A stretch of 64,000 nt of DNA from positions 44,637 through 108,636 of the forward strand of contig NZ_BOMM01000065.1 of assembly GCF_016862195.1 (NCBI RefSeq), in the 5' to 3' direction. Under the pieces are notes generated by a model. It was not told the DNA's origin. It did not search any database and was given only the letters and a program-made list of their open reading frames with translations. Source of the stretch: Paractinoplanes ferrugineus (GTDB lineage Bacteria; Actinomycetota; Actinomycetes; Mycobacteriales; Micromonosporaceae). The first letter of the stretch is position 1, and each line of letters starts with the position of its first letter. The position numbers and the translations under genes are program-made. Positions 16,625-26,781 of this stretch are shown one piece after another.

Positions 16625-18287
16625 ATGACAACCCCCGCCGAGCTGTACGAGACGCATCGCGAGCTGCTCGACCGTGCCGTGCAGGCCGCCCAGGAGCGGG
16701 ACTACTGGTCCGCGTTCCCGGAGTCGCCGAGCAAGTCCGTCTACGGTGAGGATGCCGCCCCCGCCGGGGAGCGCGCGTTCACCACGCTCCTCGGCCAGCA
16801 GTTCCCGATCGACCTGCCCGGCACGCTCGGCACGGTGCAGTCGGAGCGCTCGCCCTACGGCATCGAGCTCGCCGTGAGCTATCCGAAGGCCGACCCGCTG
16901 GCCCTGGTCGCGGCGGCGAAGGCGGCCATCCCGGCCTGGCGCGCCGTCGGCCCGACCGGTCGAGCCGGAGTCGCCGCCGAGATCATCAAGCGGATCAACG
17001 CGCGCAGCTTCGAGCTTGCCCACGCCGTCCAGCACACCACCGGCCAGGCGTTCGTGATGGCGTTCCAGGCCGGCGGCCCGCACGCGCAGGACCGCGCGCT
17101 CGAGGCGGTGGCCTACGCCCTGGCCGCCACCACGCGCATGCCGGGCGCCGCCGCCTGGGCCAAGCCGCAGCGTGGCGGCGACCCGCTGCGCCTGGCGAAG
17201 ACCACCACCGTGGTCGGCCGTGGCGTCTCCGTGGTGATCGGGTGCAACACGTTCCCGACCTGGAACAGCTATCCCGGCCTGTTCGCGAGCCTGGTCACCG
17301 GCAACCCGGTGATCGTCAAGCCGCACCCGGGCGCCGTCCTGCCGCTGGCCATCACCGTCCAGATCAGCCGCGCGGTGCTGACCGAGGCCGGGCTGAGCCC
17401 CGACCTCGTCTCGCTGGCCGTCGAGGAGCCCGGCGAAGGCATCGCCGCCACCCTGGCCACCCACCCCGACGTGCGGATCGTCGACTTCACCGGCTCCAGC
17501 GAGTTCGGCAACTGGCTCGAGGCCAACGCCCGCCAGGCCGTCGTCTACACCGAGAAGTCCGGCCTCAACACGGTGATCGTCGACTCGACCGACGACTACA
17601 AGGGCCTGCTGCGCAACCTGTCGTTCTCGCTGTCGCTCTACAGCGGCCAGATGTGCACCACCCCGCAAAACCTGCTGGTCCCGCGCGACGGCATCGAGAC
17701 CGACGCCGGTCACAAGAGCCTCGACGAGTTCGGCGCCGACCTCTCGGCCGCGCTCGGCAAGCTGCTCGGTGACCCGAAACGGGCGGCCGGCACGCTCGGC
17801 GCGATCGTCAACGACGGCGTGCGCGGCCGGCTCGCCGAGGCCGGTGACCTGCCGTCGATCCTCGCGTCGTCGACCGAGGTGACCGACGAGCAGTTCCCCG
17901 GCGCGACGATCCGCACCCCGGTCGTGGCCCGGCTCGACGCGGCCGACGAGAAGACCTACACGCGGGAGTGGTTCGGCCCGATCTCCTTCCTGATCGCCAC
18001 CGACTCCACCCGGCACGCCCTGGAGATCTTCGTCGAGACGGTCCGGGCGCACGGCGCGCTGACCGCGTCGGTCCACTCGACCTCACCCGAGGTGCTGGCG
18101 GCCGCCCGCGAGGCGGCGCTCGACGCCGGTGTGCACCTGTCGGAAAACCTGACCGGCGGCGTCTTCGTCAACCAGACGGCCGCGTTCAGCGACCTGCACG
18201 GCACCGGCGCCAACCCGGCCGCGACCGCGTCGCTCACCGACGACCACTTCGTCACCGGCCGTTTCTTCGCGCTCCAGTCGCGGCACC

Positions 18288-18295
<8 letters not shown>
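16625..18295 (+). CDS. paaN: phenylacetic acid degradation aldehyde dehydrogenase PaaN
   Basis: A 556-residue aldehyde dehydrogenase-family protein of the actinobacterial PaaN type, thought to oxidise the semialdehyde formed after ring opening of oxepin-CoA. Visible blocks: IGCNTFPTWNSYPGLFASLV, VIVKPHPGAVLPLA, IVDFTGSSEFGNW and the catalytic Cys in SGQMCTTPQNLLV. It lacks the carboxy MaoC-type hydratase domain of PaaZ. First gene of the right-reading operon; the next ATG lies inside its last codons (eight-base overlap). Confidence 0.9.
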
Positions 18296-19456
<1,161 letters not shown>

Positions 19457-19460
<4 letters not shown>

Positions 19461-20191
19461 CCACGACGCTCACTGTGGAAGAGCTCGACGACCGGGTCGT
19501 GGTGACGCTACGCCGGCCCGAGGCGCGCAACGCGATCAACGCGGCCATGGTCCGGGAGCTGCACGACGTGTGCTCGCTGCTGGAGGAGCGGCCGCGGCTG
19601 CTCCTGCTCACCGGCGGCGACGGCGTCTTCGCGGCCGGCGCCGACATCGCGGAACTCCGCGAGCGCGGGCGTGACGAGGCGCTGCAGGGCATCAACAGCC
19701 GGTTGTTCGACCGCATCGCCCGGCTGCCGATGCCCACCGTCGCGGCCGTCGACGGTTATGCGCTCGGTGGTGGCGCCGAGCTGGCCTACGCGTGCGACCT
19801 CCGCCTCGCCTCACCCGCCGCGGTCTTCGGCAATCCCGAGCCCGGCCTCGGCATCCTCGCCGCGGCCGGCGCCGGCTGGCGGCTGCGCGACCTGGTCGGC
19901 GCCTCGGTCGCCAAGCAGGTCCTGCTCGCCGGCCGGCGACTCGACGCCGCCGCCGCGCTCCGCTGCGGCCTGGTCGCCGACGTCGTCGACGCCACCGACC
20001 TGCTCAAGCACGCACACAAGCTCCTCGATCGCATGGCCCGCTCCGCCCCGCTCGCCCTACGCCTGACCAAGCTCGTCACCGACACCCCCGGCGGCCACCC
20101 CGCCACCGACGACCTGGCCCAGGCAATCCTCTTCGAGTCCCCCGACAAACGCGCCCGCATGGACGCCTTCCTGACCGGAGACCGGCCTTGA
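19457..20191 (+). CDS. enoyl-CoA hydratase/isomerase family protein (PaaF/PaaG role)
   Basis: A 244-residue crotonase-fold protein. The oxyanion-hole region FAAGADIAELRERG and DGYALGGGAELAYACDLRLAS are clear, and the first family Glu is in FGNPEPGLGIL. The second hydratase Glu (in the SLAME block of crotonase) appears as Gln here (SVAKQVLLAG), which fits isomerases such as PaaG better than hydratases. It is the only crotonase in the cluster. GTG 19457 overlaps the thiolase stop. Confidence 0.85.
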
Positions 20192-20619
20192 CCGCCCCCC
20201 ACGCGCGCGCTGCTTCCCATGCGCGCGCTGCTTCCCACGCGCGCGCTTCGTGCCTGCGCGTTGGCCGGCTGGCCGCCTGCCGGCTGGTCGCTGGTGGCGA
20301 CGCTGGGCAGCGCTCGGCTGCCGGGTGTCCGGTTGCGCGGCGCTCGACGGCTCACCGCCCGGCTGCCTGCCGCCCGGCTGCCTGCCGCCCGGCTGCCCGC
20401 CGCCCGGCTGTGGGCGCGGTTCACCCCGGCTCCGGCCGCGCGGCTGCGAGTGCGGGCTCTGCGCGTGCGAATGCGGGCCTTGCGCGTGCGAGCCTTGCGC
20501 GTGCGAGCCTTGCGCGTGCGAGCCTTGCGCGTGCGAGTGCTGGCCCTGCGGGCGCGAGTGAGCGCGCGGGTGCGAGCATCGCAGGCCCTATGGGTGCGAG
20601 CGTCGGAGGCCGGCTGTGA
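20188..20619 (+). CDS. repeat-derived Ala/Arg-rich ORF inside the paa operon
   Basis: A 143-codon open frame that starts with TTG overlapping the crotonase TGA (TTGA) and ends with TGA overlapping the next GTG (GTGA). It is low-complexity: AHARAAS repeats (20203-20255), PAACRPAACR-type repeats (20356-20410) and ASLARASLAR repeats (about 20446-20540). Repeat units are 18 or 15 bp, so the frame is kept. Third-position T is commoner than in neighbours, suggesting weak codon selection. It may be a translated coupling spacer rather than a functional protein; no family is recognised. Confidence 0.35.
   Translation: MTAPHARAASHARAASHARASCLRVGRLAACRLVAGGDAGQRSAAGCPVARRSTAHRPAACRPAACRPAARRPAVGAVHPGSGRAAASAGSARANAGLARASLARASLARASLARASAGPAGASERAGASIAGPMGASVGGRL
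20203..20255. repeat. 18-bp tandem repeat, about three copies
   Basis: The unit GCGCGCGCTGCTTCCCAT occurs at 20203-20220 and, with one base change, at 20221-20238; a partial third follows. In the frame of the 20188 ORF it reads as repeated Ala-Arg-Ala-Ala-Ser-His. Confidence 0.8.
20356..20410. repeat. 15-bp tandem repeat, 3.7 copies
   Basis: CGCCCGGCTGCCTGC is repeated at 20356, 20371, 20386 (one change) and 20401 (partial). Encodes a Pro-Ala-Ala-Cys-Arg-type pentapeptide in the 20188 ORF. Confidence 0.85.
20446..20540. repeat. 15-bp tandem repeat, perfect core plus degenerate ends
   Basis: TGCGCGTGCGAGCCT is repeated exactly at 20481, 20496 and 20511 and partly at 20526, with diverged copies before it. 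In the 20188 ORF it encodes repeated Ala-Ser-Leu-Ala-Arg. Confidence 0.85.
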
Positions 20620-21491
20620 GTTCGGTGCTCGGGGCCGGTGTGCCCAAGACGGTCGGGGTCATCGGGGGCGGGCGGATGGGGGCCGGCATCGCCCAGGTCT
20701 TCGCGGTGGCCGGGGCCGTCGTCTGCCTGGCCGAGCGGGATCCGGCGGCCGCCAAGGCGTCCCGTGATCGGGTGGCCATGGGGCTGCTTCGGGCAGTGGA
20801 GAAGGGCAAGCTCACCGAGTCGGCTGATGCCGTGCTCGAGCGGCTCCTGATCGTCGACGACGTCGCGGCCCTGCCGCCCGGGGCCGAGTTGGTGGTCGAA
20901 GCGGTTCCCGAGGATGCCGCCCTCAAGGTGCGGGTGCTCACGGCGGCCGAGCACGTGGTCGGTGAACAGACCGTGCTGGCGACCAACACCAGCTCGCTCT
21001 CCGTCGCGGGGATCGCCGAAGGGCTGCGGCGCCCAGGGCGGTTCCTCGGCATGCATTTCTTCAACCCCGTTCCGGCGAGCAGCCTCGTCGAGGTGGTGGT
21101 GGCCCCGCAGACCACCGACGACGTCCGGGAGGCCGCGCGGTCCTGGGTCGCCGGGCTCGGCAAGACCGAGGTCGTCGTGCGGGACTCGCCCGGTTTCGCC
21201 ACCAGTCGGCTCGGCGTGCTGCTCGGCCTCGAGGCGATCCGGATGCTCGAGGAGGGCGTGGCCGCCGCTGCGTCCATCGACCGGGCCATGGAGCTGGGCT
21301 ATCGGCATCCGATCGGGCCGCTGCGCTCGACCGACCTGGTCGGGCTGGACGTGCGGCTCGCGATCGCCGAGCATCTGCACGCCGAGCTCGGTGACCGGTT
21401 CGCCCCGCCGCGGCTGCTGCGCGACAAGGTGGACCGCGGGGAGCTGGGCCGCAAGACCGGACAGGGCTTCTTCACCTGGGACGCATCATGA
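20616..21491 (+). CDS. paaH: 3-hydroxyacyl-CoA dehydrogenase
   Basis: A 291-residue NAD-dependent 3-hydroxyacyl-CoA dehydrogenase. The Rossmann motif GVIGGGRMGAGIAQVFA is followed by LATNTSSLSV, the catalytic His in GMHFFNPVP, and GRKTGQGFF at the end. In paa catabolism it oxidises 3-hydroxyadipyl-CoA. GTG 20616 overlaps the stop of the repeat ORF; without that ORF the gene would lie about 425 bases after the crotonase, unlike the tight packing elsewhere in the operon. Confidence 0.9.
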   Translation: MSSVLGAGVPKTVGVIGGGRMGAGIAQVFAVAGAVVCLAERDPAAAKASRDRVAMGLLRAVEKGKLTESADAVLERLLIVDDVAALPPGAELVVEAVPEDAALKVRVLTAAEHVVGEQTVLATNTSSLSVAGIAEGLRRPGRFLGMHFFNPVPASSLVEVVVAPQTTDDVREAARSWVAGLGKTEVVVRDSPGFATSRLGVLLGLEAIRMLEEGVAAAASIDRAMELGYRHPIGPLRSTDLVGLDVRLAIAEHLHAELGDRFAPPRLLRDKVDRGELGRKTGQGFFTWDAS

Positions 21492-21604
21492 GCGGCGGCC
21501 GGATCGGCGAGCGGGAAGCGGCGAGCAGCCGGACCGGCGAAGGGCAAGCGACGAGCGGCAGGAACGGCGAGCGGCGGGAGCCGGACGGCGAGGCTGGAGG
21601 GGTC
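21492..21604. other. low-complexity spacer before paaA
   Basis: 113 bases rich in GGCGAGCGG-like words separate the dehydrogenase stop from the likely paaA start. They are open in the paaA frame from an ATG at 21488 and would add 39 Gly/Glu/Arg/Ser-rich residues unlike any PaaA domain. Confidence 0.6.
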
Positions 21605-22531
21605 ATGGACGGTGCGCAGGTGTTCGAGGAGACCATCGCGAAGGATCAGCGGGTCGAGCCGCGTGACTGGATGCCCGAGGGCTATCGCAAGACGATGATC
21701 CGGCAGATCGCGCAGCACGCGCACTCCGAGATCATCGGCATGCAACCGGAAGGTGCCTGGATCACCCGGGCACCGTCGTTGCGGCGCAAGGCGATCCTGC
21801 TCGCCAAGGTGCAGGACGAGGCCGGCCACGGCCTCTATCTCTACTCGGCGGCGGAGACGCTCGGTGCCGACCGGGGCGACCTCACCCGGCGTCTGATCGA
21901 GGGCCGGCAGAAGTACTCGTCGATCTTCAACTATCCGACGTTGACGTTCGCCGACGTCGGTGTGATCGGCTGGCTCGTGGACGGTGCGGCCATCTGCAAC
22001 CAGGTGCCGCTCTGCCGCAGCTCGTACGGGCCGTACGCGCGCGCCATGATCCGCATCTGCAAGGAGGAGTCCTTCCATCAGCGGCAGGGCTACGAGCTGC
22101 TGGCGACCATGATGCGCGGCACCGCGGCTCAGCGGGAGATGGTGCAGGACGCGACGAACCGCTGGTGGTGGCCGTCGCTGATGATGTTCGGTCCGCCCGA
22201 CAAGGATTCGCCCAACAGTGCCCAGTCGATGGCCTGGAAGATCAAGCGGCACAGCAACGACGACCTGCGGCAGCGGTTCGTCGACATGTCCGTCCCGCAG
22301 GCCGAGGCGCTCGGCGTGACGCTGCCCGACCCGGCGCTGCGCTGGAACGCCGAACGTGATCACTACGACTTCGGCGAGATCGACTGGGACGAGTTCAAGC
22401 GGGTCATCGCCGGGTCCGGGCCGATGAACGCGGAACGCCTCGCCCACCGGCGGCGGGCCGACGAGGACGGCGCCTGGGTGCGCGAAGCCGCCGCGGCACA
22501 CGCGGCCAAACGGGCGGGAGCGCCGGCATGA
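21605..22531 (+). CDS. paaA: phenylacetyl-CoA 1,2-epoxidase catalytic subunit
   Basis: A 308-residue diiron oxygenase subunit that epoxidises the ring of phenylacetyl-CoA. Diiron ligand blocks are visible as LAKVQDEAGHG (Glu, His) and CKEESFHQRQG (Glu, Glu, His). ATG 21605 is preferred over the upstream ATG 21488 (coupled ATGA) because GGAGGGG lies just before it and the length then equals that of known PaaA (about 309). Overlaps paaB by four bases. Confidence 0.95.
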   Translation: MDGAQVFEETIAKDQRVEPRDWMPEGYRKTMIRQIAQHAHSEIIGMQPEGAWITRAPSLRRKAILLAKVQDEAGHGLYLYSAAETLGADRGDLTRRLIEGRQKYSSIFNYPTLTFADVGVIGWLVDGAAICNQVPLCRSSYGPYARAMIRICKEESFHQRQGYELLATMMRGTAAQREMVQDATNRWWWPSLMMFGPPDKDSPNSAQSMAWKIKRHSNDDLRQRFVDMSVPQAEALGVTLPDPALRWNAERDHYDFGEIDWDEFKRVIAGSGPMNAERLAHRRRADEDGAWVREAAAAHAAKRAGAPA

Positions 22532-22824
22532 GCGACGACATCAAACACGAGTGGCCGCTGTTCGAGGTGTTCGTGCGGGCCAAGCGCGGCCTCAACCACG
22601 TGCACGTCGGCTCGCTGCGGGCGGCCGACCACGAGATGGCGCTGCACCACGCCCGCGATCTCTACACCCGGCGTAACGAGGGTGTCAGCATCTGGGTGGT
22701 CCGCTCCGACGACGTGGTTTCCTCCGGGCCGGACGACAAGGACGCATTCTTCGCGCCCAGCGGCGACAAGGTCTACCGCCACCCGACGTACTACTCCATT
22801 CCCGACTCAGTACCGCACATCTGA
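22528..22824 (+). CDS. paaB: phenylacetyl-CoA epoxidase small subunit
   Basis: A 98-residue PaaB, the small structural subunit of the epoxidase. Family blocks are WPLFEVFVRAKRGLNHVHVGSL (shown in part), ALHHARDLYTRR and SIWVVRSDDV. ATG 22528 overlaps the paaA stop. Made in step with PaaA and PaaC to form the oxygenase complex. Confidence 0.95.
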   Translation: MSDDIKHEWPLFEVFVRAKRGLNHVHVGSLRAADHEMALHHARDLYTRRNEGVSIWVVRSDDVVSSGPDDKDAFFAPSGDKVYRHPTYYSIPDSVPHI

Positions 22825-22833
22825 GGCCGCCCG

Positions 22834-23706
22834 ATGTCCTTCGACGACGCCTACGAGGCGCTCACCGACCATGACGACGACACCCGGTGGGCGTACGGGA
22901 CGGGGTTCTCCGACCCGCTCGCCGGGGTGCCCACCGCGGTGCCCGACGGCGTGGACCCCGCCGACCTGGTCGCGTACTGCCTGATGCTCGGCGACGACGC
23001 CCTGGTGATGTCGCACCGGCTGCAGCAATGGGTGACCCGGGCGCCGGAGCTCGAGGACGAGATGGCGCTCGCCAACATCGGCCTCGACCTGCTCGGCCAG
23101 GCACGCCTGCTGCTCACCCGGGCCGGCGAGGTGGAGGGCACCGGCCGTGACGAGGACGCGCTGGCCTACCTCCGGGAGCCGGCCGCGTTCCGCCACGTAC
23201 GCCTGGCCGAACGGCTCGACGACGACTTCGCCCACCTCATCGCCCGCCTGCTGGTGTTCTCGACGTGGCGGCTGGCCCTGCTGGACCGGCTGACCACCTC
23301 CCGCGACCCGATCCTGGCCGCGATCGGCGCCAAGGGCGTCAAGGAGGCGACCTACCACCGGGAGTACGCGGCGGGCTGGGTCGTCCGGCTGGGCGACGGC
23401 ACCGACGTGTCGCACACCCGCATGCGGGCCGCCGTCGACGGGGTCGAGCCGCTGGCCGGGGAGCTGTTCGAGCCCCATCAGGTCGAGCTCCGGCTGGCCG
23501 CGGCCGGGGTCGGGGTCGACCCGGCCACGCTGCGCACCGAGTACGACGACGTGCTCGCCGAGGTGCACCGGGTCGCGACCCTTCCGCCGCCACCCCCGCT
23601 GCAGGAGGGGACGGGCGGCCGGGACGGCGTCCACGGGCCGGAGCTGGTCGAGATCCTCACCGAGATGCAAGAGCTGGCCCGCGCCAACCCGGGCGGTGTG
23701 TGGTGA
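22834..23706 (+). CDS. paaC: phenylacetyl-CoA epoxidase structural subunit
   Basis: A 290-residue ferritin-like partner of PaaA with degenerate iron ligands, as usual for PaaC. Family blocks: YCLMLGDDALVMSHRLQQWV, ANIGLDLLGQARLLL, EATYHREYAAGWVVRLGDGT. It starts nine bases after paaB and its stop overlaps the paaD GTG. Confidence 0.95.
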   Translation: MSFDDAYEALTDHDDDTRWAYGTGFSDPLAGVPTAVPDGVDPADLVAYCLMLGDDALVMSHRLQQWVTRAPELEDEMALANIGLDLLGQARLLLTRAGEVEGTGRDEDALAYLREPAAFRHVRLAERLDDDFAHLIARLLVFSTWRLALLDRLTTSRDPILAAIGAKGVKEATYHREYAAGWVVRLGDGTDVSHTRMRAAVDGVEPLAGELFEPHQVELRLAAAGVGVDPATLRTEYDDVLAEVHRVATLPPPPPLQEGTGGRDGVHGPELVEILTEMQELARANPGGVW

Positions 23707-24191
23707 ATGCCGCCACCGTGGCCGGCTCGGTCGTGGACCCGGAGCTGCCGTTCGTGACGCTCGCCGATCTCGGCATCGTGCGCGACGTGCGGGAGGGTGC
23801 CGACGGGATCGTCGTGACGATCACGCCCACCTACACCGGTTGCCCGGCCATGGAGGCCATCCGCGACGACATCGTGCGGGCGCTCGACGAGGCCGGGTTC
23901 GGGCGCGCGCACGTGCGTACCGTGCTGTCGCCGGCCTGGACGACCGACTGGATCAGCGAAAGCGGCAAAGCCAAGCTTGCCGCCGCCGGGATCGCGCCGC
24001 CCGGCGCGGCGCCGCGGCGCACCGGCGGGCCGGTGCCGCTGGTGCTCGGCGGTCGCTCGGCCGCGGTCACCTGCCCGCACTGCGGGCACGGCGAGACCGA
24101 GCAGCTGGCCGCGTTCTCCGCCACCGCCTGCAAGGACCTGCGGCGATGCCCCGCCTGCCGGGAACCGTTCGAGCACGTGAAGGAGATCTGA
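23703..24191 (+). CDS. paaD: phenylacetate epoxidase maturation protein PaaD
   Basis: A 162-residue protein with an amino MIP18/DUF59 domain (VVDPELPFVTLADLGIVRDV, then ITPTYTGCPAMEAI) and a carboxy zinc-binding part with CPHCGH and CPACREPF. PaaD is needed for epoxidase function, probably for Fe-S or diiron maturation. GTG 23703 overlaps paaC by four bases. Confidence 0.93.
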   Translation: MNAATVAGSVVDPELPFVTLADLGIVRDVREGADGIVVTITPTYTGCPAMEAIRDDIVRALDEAGFGRAHVRTVLSPAWTTDWISESGKAKLAAAGIAPPGAAPRRTGGPVPLVLGGRSAAVTCPHCGHGETEQLAAFSATACKDLRRCPACREPFEHVKEI

Positions 24192-24192
24192 C

Positions 24193-25248
24193 GTGGTCGT
24201 CCGGGACTTCCACCCGCTGCGCGTGGCCGACATCGAGCGGCTCTGCGACGACGCGGTCGCGGTGACCTTCGAGGTGCCGGGGGAGCTGGCACCGCTGTAC
24301 GCGTTCCGGGCCGGGCAGTCGCTCACCGTCCGCCGGCCGGGGGGCACCGACGAGCGCCGCAGCTATTCGATCTGCGCGCCGCAGGGAGCCCGGCCGCGGA
24401 TCGGGGTCCGCGAGGTGCCGGGCGGGGTCGTGTCGGCGTGGCTGGTGCGGGAACTGCGGGTGGGTGACCAGGTCGAGGTCGCGCCGCCGACCGGCAGCTT
24501 CACGCCCGACCTCGACGCCGGTGGCCGGCACGTGATGATCGCGGCCGGTTCCGGGATCACGCCGGTGCTGTCGATCGCCGCCTCGCTGCTGCGCAACCCG
24601 AAGGCCCAGGTCAGCATTCTTTACGGGAACCGGCGGGCCGACACCGTGATGTTCGCGGAGGAGCTGGCCGACCTCAAGGACAGTCATCCGTCGCGTCTGG
24701 AGCTGGTGCATCTGCTGTCGCGGGAGGCGCGGGAGGTCGAACTGCTGAGCGGGCGGATCGACGCGGCCAAGCTCCGTGAGCTGCTTCCGTTGCTCATCGA
24801 CGTGGGCGGCGTCGAGCACTGGTGGTTGTGCGGGCCGTTCGGGATGGTCACCGACGCCCTCGACGTGCTCACCGAAGCGGGGGTCGAGCCGGGTCGGATC
24901 CATCGGGAACTGTTCTGGGTGGACGAGGCCCCGCCGCAGCCCCGGCGCGACGAGGCCCGGCCGGCCGGGCCGGTGAGCGAGGTGACGGTGATTCTCGACG
25001 GGCGGTCCACCACCGTCCCGGTCGCCGACGGCGACACCGTGCTGGACGGCGCCCAGCGGGCCCGGCCCGACCTGCCGTTCGCCTGCAAGGGCGGGGTCTG
25101 CGGGACCTGCCGTGGGCGGGTCCTCGAGGGCGAGGTCGAGATGCGGCGCAACTTCGCGCTGGAACCCAAGGAGGTGGCCGAAGGCTTCGTGCTGACCTGC
25201 CAGTCGACGCCGGTCACGCCGGCACTCGTCGTCACATTCGACGAGTGA
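24193..25248 (+). CDS. paaE: phenylacetyl-CoA epoxidase reductase subunit
   Basis: A 351-residue ferredoxin-NADP reductase-like electron donor to PaaABC. FAD-binding RRSYSICAPQG and the NAD(P) motif IAAGSGITPVLSIA are followed by a plant-type 2Fe-2S domain, FACKGGVCGTCRGRV with the fourth Cys in LTCQSTP. GTG 24193 follows AAGGAGATC. Last gene of the right arm; its 3' end overlaps the convergent TIGR03089 gene by 17 bases. Confidence 0.95.
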   Translation: MVVRDFHPLRVADIERLCDDAVAVTFEVPGELAPLYAFRAGQSLTVRRPGGTDERRSYSICAPQGARPRIGVREVPGGVVSAWLVRELRVGDQVEVAPPTGSFTPDLDAGGRHVMIAAGSGITPVLSIAASLLRNPKAQVSILYGNRRADTVMFAEELADLKDSHPSRLELVHLLSREAREVELLSGRIDAAKLRELLPLLIDVGGVEHWWLCGPFGMVTDALDVLTEAGVEPGRIHRELFWVDEAPPQPRRDEARPAGPVSEVTVILDGRSTTVPVADGDTVLDGAQRARPDLPFACKGGVCGTCRGRVLEGEVEMRRNFALEPKEVAEGFVLTCQSTPVTPALVVTFDE

Positions 25249-25912
25249 CGCCCTCCTCGGCCATCCGGGCGTCCAGCCGGGAGTCGTCGAGGTTGGCGCA
25301 CAACACGATCGACGCACCCGCCGTCAGCGGAGTCAGCAGCCACCTCAGCGGTTGCTCGGAGGACTCCGCCCGGATCAGCACCCGGTCGGCGGCGCCGAGT
25401 CCGTGCATCTCGGCGAGCTCGGCCGCGATCACCGCGTATTCCCCGATGCCGGCCTCGACCCATGACGCCGGCGGCGCCGCGCCCAGATAGGGACGCACCT
25501 CCGTCGCGAAGTCGCGATAGCCCGCGGGGACCTCCGCGGCCGCCGCTCCCGCCGGGGCCAGGCCCAGCACGAACTGGTGCCGGCCCGCGGGCACGTCGTC
25601 GAGCCAGTTGCCGACCCGCCGGTGCTCCACGAACGTGGCGTCGACGGCGTCGCCGGCCGGCTCGAGACCGGCCGTCGCCCAGGCGCGGTAGGACACCTCG
25701 AGGCCGGCCGACCACGCCCCCAGCAGCACCGCCGCGGTCTGCCAGTGCGGTGGCAGCAGGACCGCCACCCGGCTGCCCGGCCCGAGGCCGCAACCCTCGG
25801 TGAGCAGCGCCGCGGTCGCCGCCGACCAGCCCCCCAGCTCCGCCGCCGACAGGCCGAAACGCTCACCGGTCGCGTCGTCGTAATAGGTCAGCAGTTGGCG
25901 CATGCACTGCAC
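25232..25912 (-). CDS. TIGR03089-family protein (AMP-binding enzyme-like)
   Basis: A 226-residue protein resembling the amino half of acyl-adenylating enzymes but too short to be one, as in the actinobacterial TIGR03089 family. Visible blocks: LLTYYDDATGERFGLSAAEL, GPGSRVAVLLPPHWQTAAVLLGAW and ADRVLIRAES. The ATP loop and the carboxy domain are absent. GTG 25912 and ATG 25903 are both possible starts. Function unknown. Confidence 0.75.
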   Translation of the reverse strand: MQCMRQLLTYYDDATGERFGLSAAELGGWSAATAALLTEGCGLGPGSRVAVLLPPHWQTAAVLLGAWSAGLEVSYRAWATAGLEPAGDAVDATFVEHRRVGNWLDDVPAGRHQFVLGLAPAGAAAAEVPAGYRDFATEVRPYLGAAPPASWVEAGIGEYAVIAAELAEMHGLGAADRVLIRAESSEQPLRWLLTPLTAGASIVLCANLDDSRLDARMAEEGVTRRM

Positions 25913-25926
25913 CTTAACGACACCGG

Positions 25927-26208
25927 TCAGGCCGCCAGGTCGAGGTGACGCTCGCGCCTCTGGTTCGCATAACGGACAAGCAGGTGCACGGTGTGCGGTC
26001 CGGCGACGCCGTCGATCTGCAGACCGACCCGGTCCTGGAATGCCCGCACCACGTCGGCCAACTCCTCGTCACCGGCACCGATCGTCACGTCGAGATCGGC
26101 GAACAACTCACGCACCGTCGCCGGGTCGGCCGGCGGTGGCGCGTCGGACCACCCGAACAGGCCGCCGACGGCGGTGCCGACCGTGCTGAGCATTCCTCGT
26201 GCTGACAT
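25927..26208 (-). CDS. small protein with peptidoglycan-binding-like domain
   Basis: A 93-residue protein. Its second half (VVRAFQDRVGLQIDGVAGPHTVHLL) has the F-Q-x3-GL-x-DG-x-G-x-T pattern of PG_binding_1 domains. There is no clear signal peptide, though residues 4-19 are mildly hydrophobic. AGGAGG lies seven bases before ATG 26208. Export and role are unknown. Confidence 0.7.
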   Translation of the reverse strand: MSARGMLSTVGTAVGGLFGWSDAPPPADPATVRELFADLDVTIGAGDEELADVVRAFQDRVGLQIDGVAGPHTVHLLVRYANQRRERHLDLAA

Positions 26209-26307
26209 GTCTGCCTCCTGCCGGGACCCTGGGGAGCGGGTATCTCAAGAATCGGCGGCGCGGCTGTGCGGCACATCGGACCTAGGTCCCGAGAAACTGA
26301 GACCTAC

Positions 26308-26781
26308 TCAGACTTTCGGCCTAGTACCGCAGACCGTGTCGCCGGCCAGCGAGACGAGTTTGCGCGCATCGGCCGACGTCACACCGTGCTCGCTGAGCTC
26401 GCGAGCAACAGTGGTCTTGCTCCGACCGGCGGAAAGCCCGTCGCAGGCGGTCTCGCCGAGCTCCTCCACCTCCTCCTCCCTTCGGTCGAGGGCGACCGTG
26501 GGCACCTGCGTCCGCACTGCCGCCAGGAAGCGGTCCAGGCCGGCGTTTCCGCCGGCGGCCACCGGTGGCTCGGCCGCTCGCTTCGCCTGCGGCGAGCGCG
26601 ACGGCCGCGTCGTCTCCCGCACTGACGGTGACGGCGTCTCGGTCACTTGTGGTACGGGTGGGGCGGCCTGCTCCGACGGTACGGCCACGACCGTGGTCCG
26701 CCCGGTCTCCGTTTCCGGCTCCGGCGAGGAGCACCCGGCCAGCGCCGTGATCAACCCGAGCGCGACGACAACTCGCCTCAT
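26308..26781 (-). CDS. DUF732-type lipoprotein
   Basis: A 157-residue lipoprotein: signal peptide with lipobox TALAGC (Cys17), a Pro/Thr/Ser-rich linker at about 20-65, then a DUF732-like helical domain (FLAAVRTQVP to KLVSLAGDTVC, with a Cys pair near CDGLS and TVCG). Start ATG 26781 sits after GGGAAGGG and gives a proper signal peptide. DUF732 proteins are common in actinobacteria; function unknown. Confidence 0.8.
   Translation of the reverse strand: MRRVVVALGLITALAGCSSPEPETETGRTTVVAVPSEQAAPPVPQVTETPSPSVRETTRPSRSPQAKRAAEPPVAAGGNAGLDRFLAAVRTQVPTVALDRREEEVEELGETACDGLSAGRSKTTVARELSEHGVTSADARKLVSLAGDTVCGTRPKV

Noticed and set aside
20203..20540. Repeat array that might be taken for CRISPR
   Set aside because: Units of 15-18 bp are directly adjacent with no spacers, and no cas genes are nearby.
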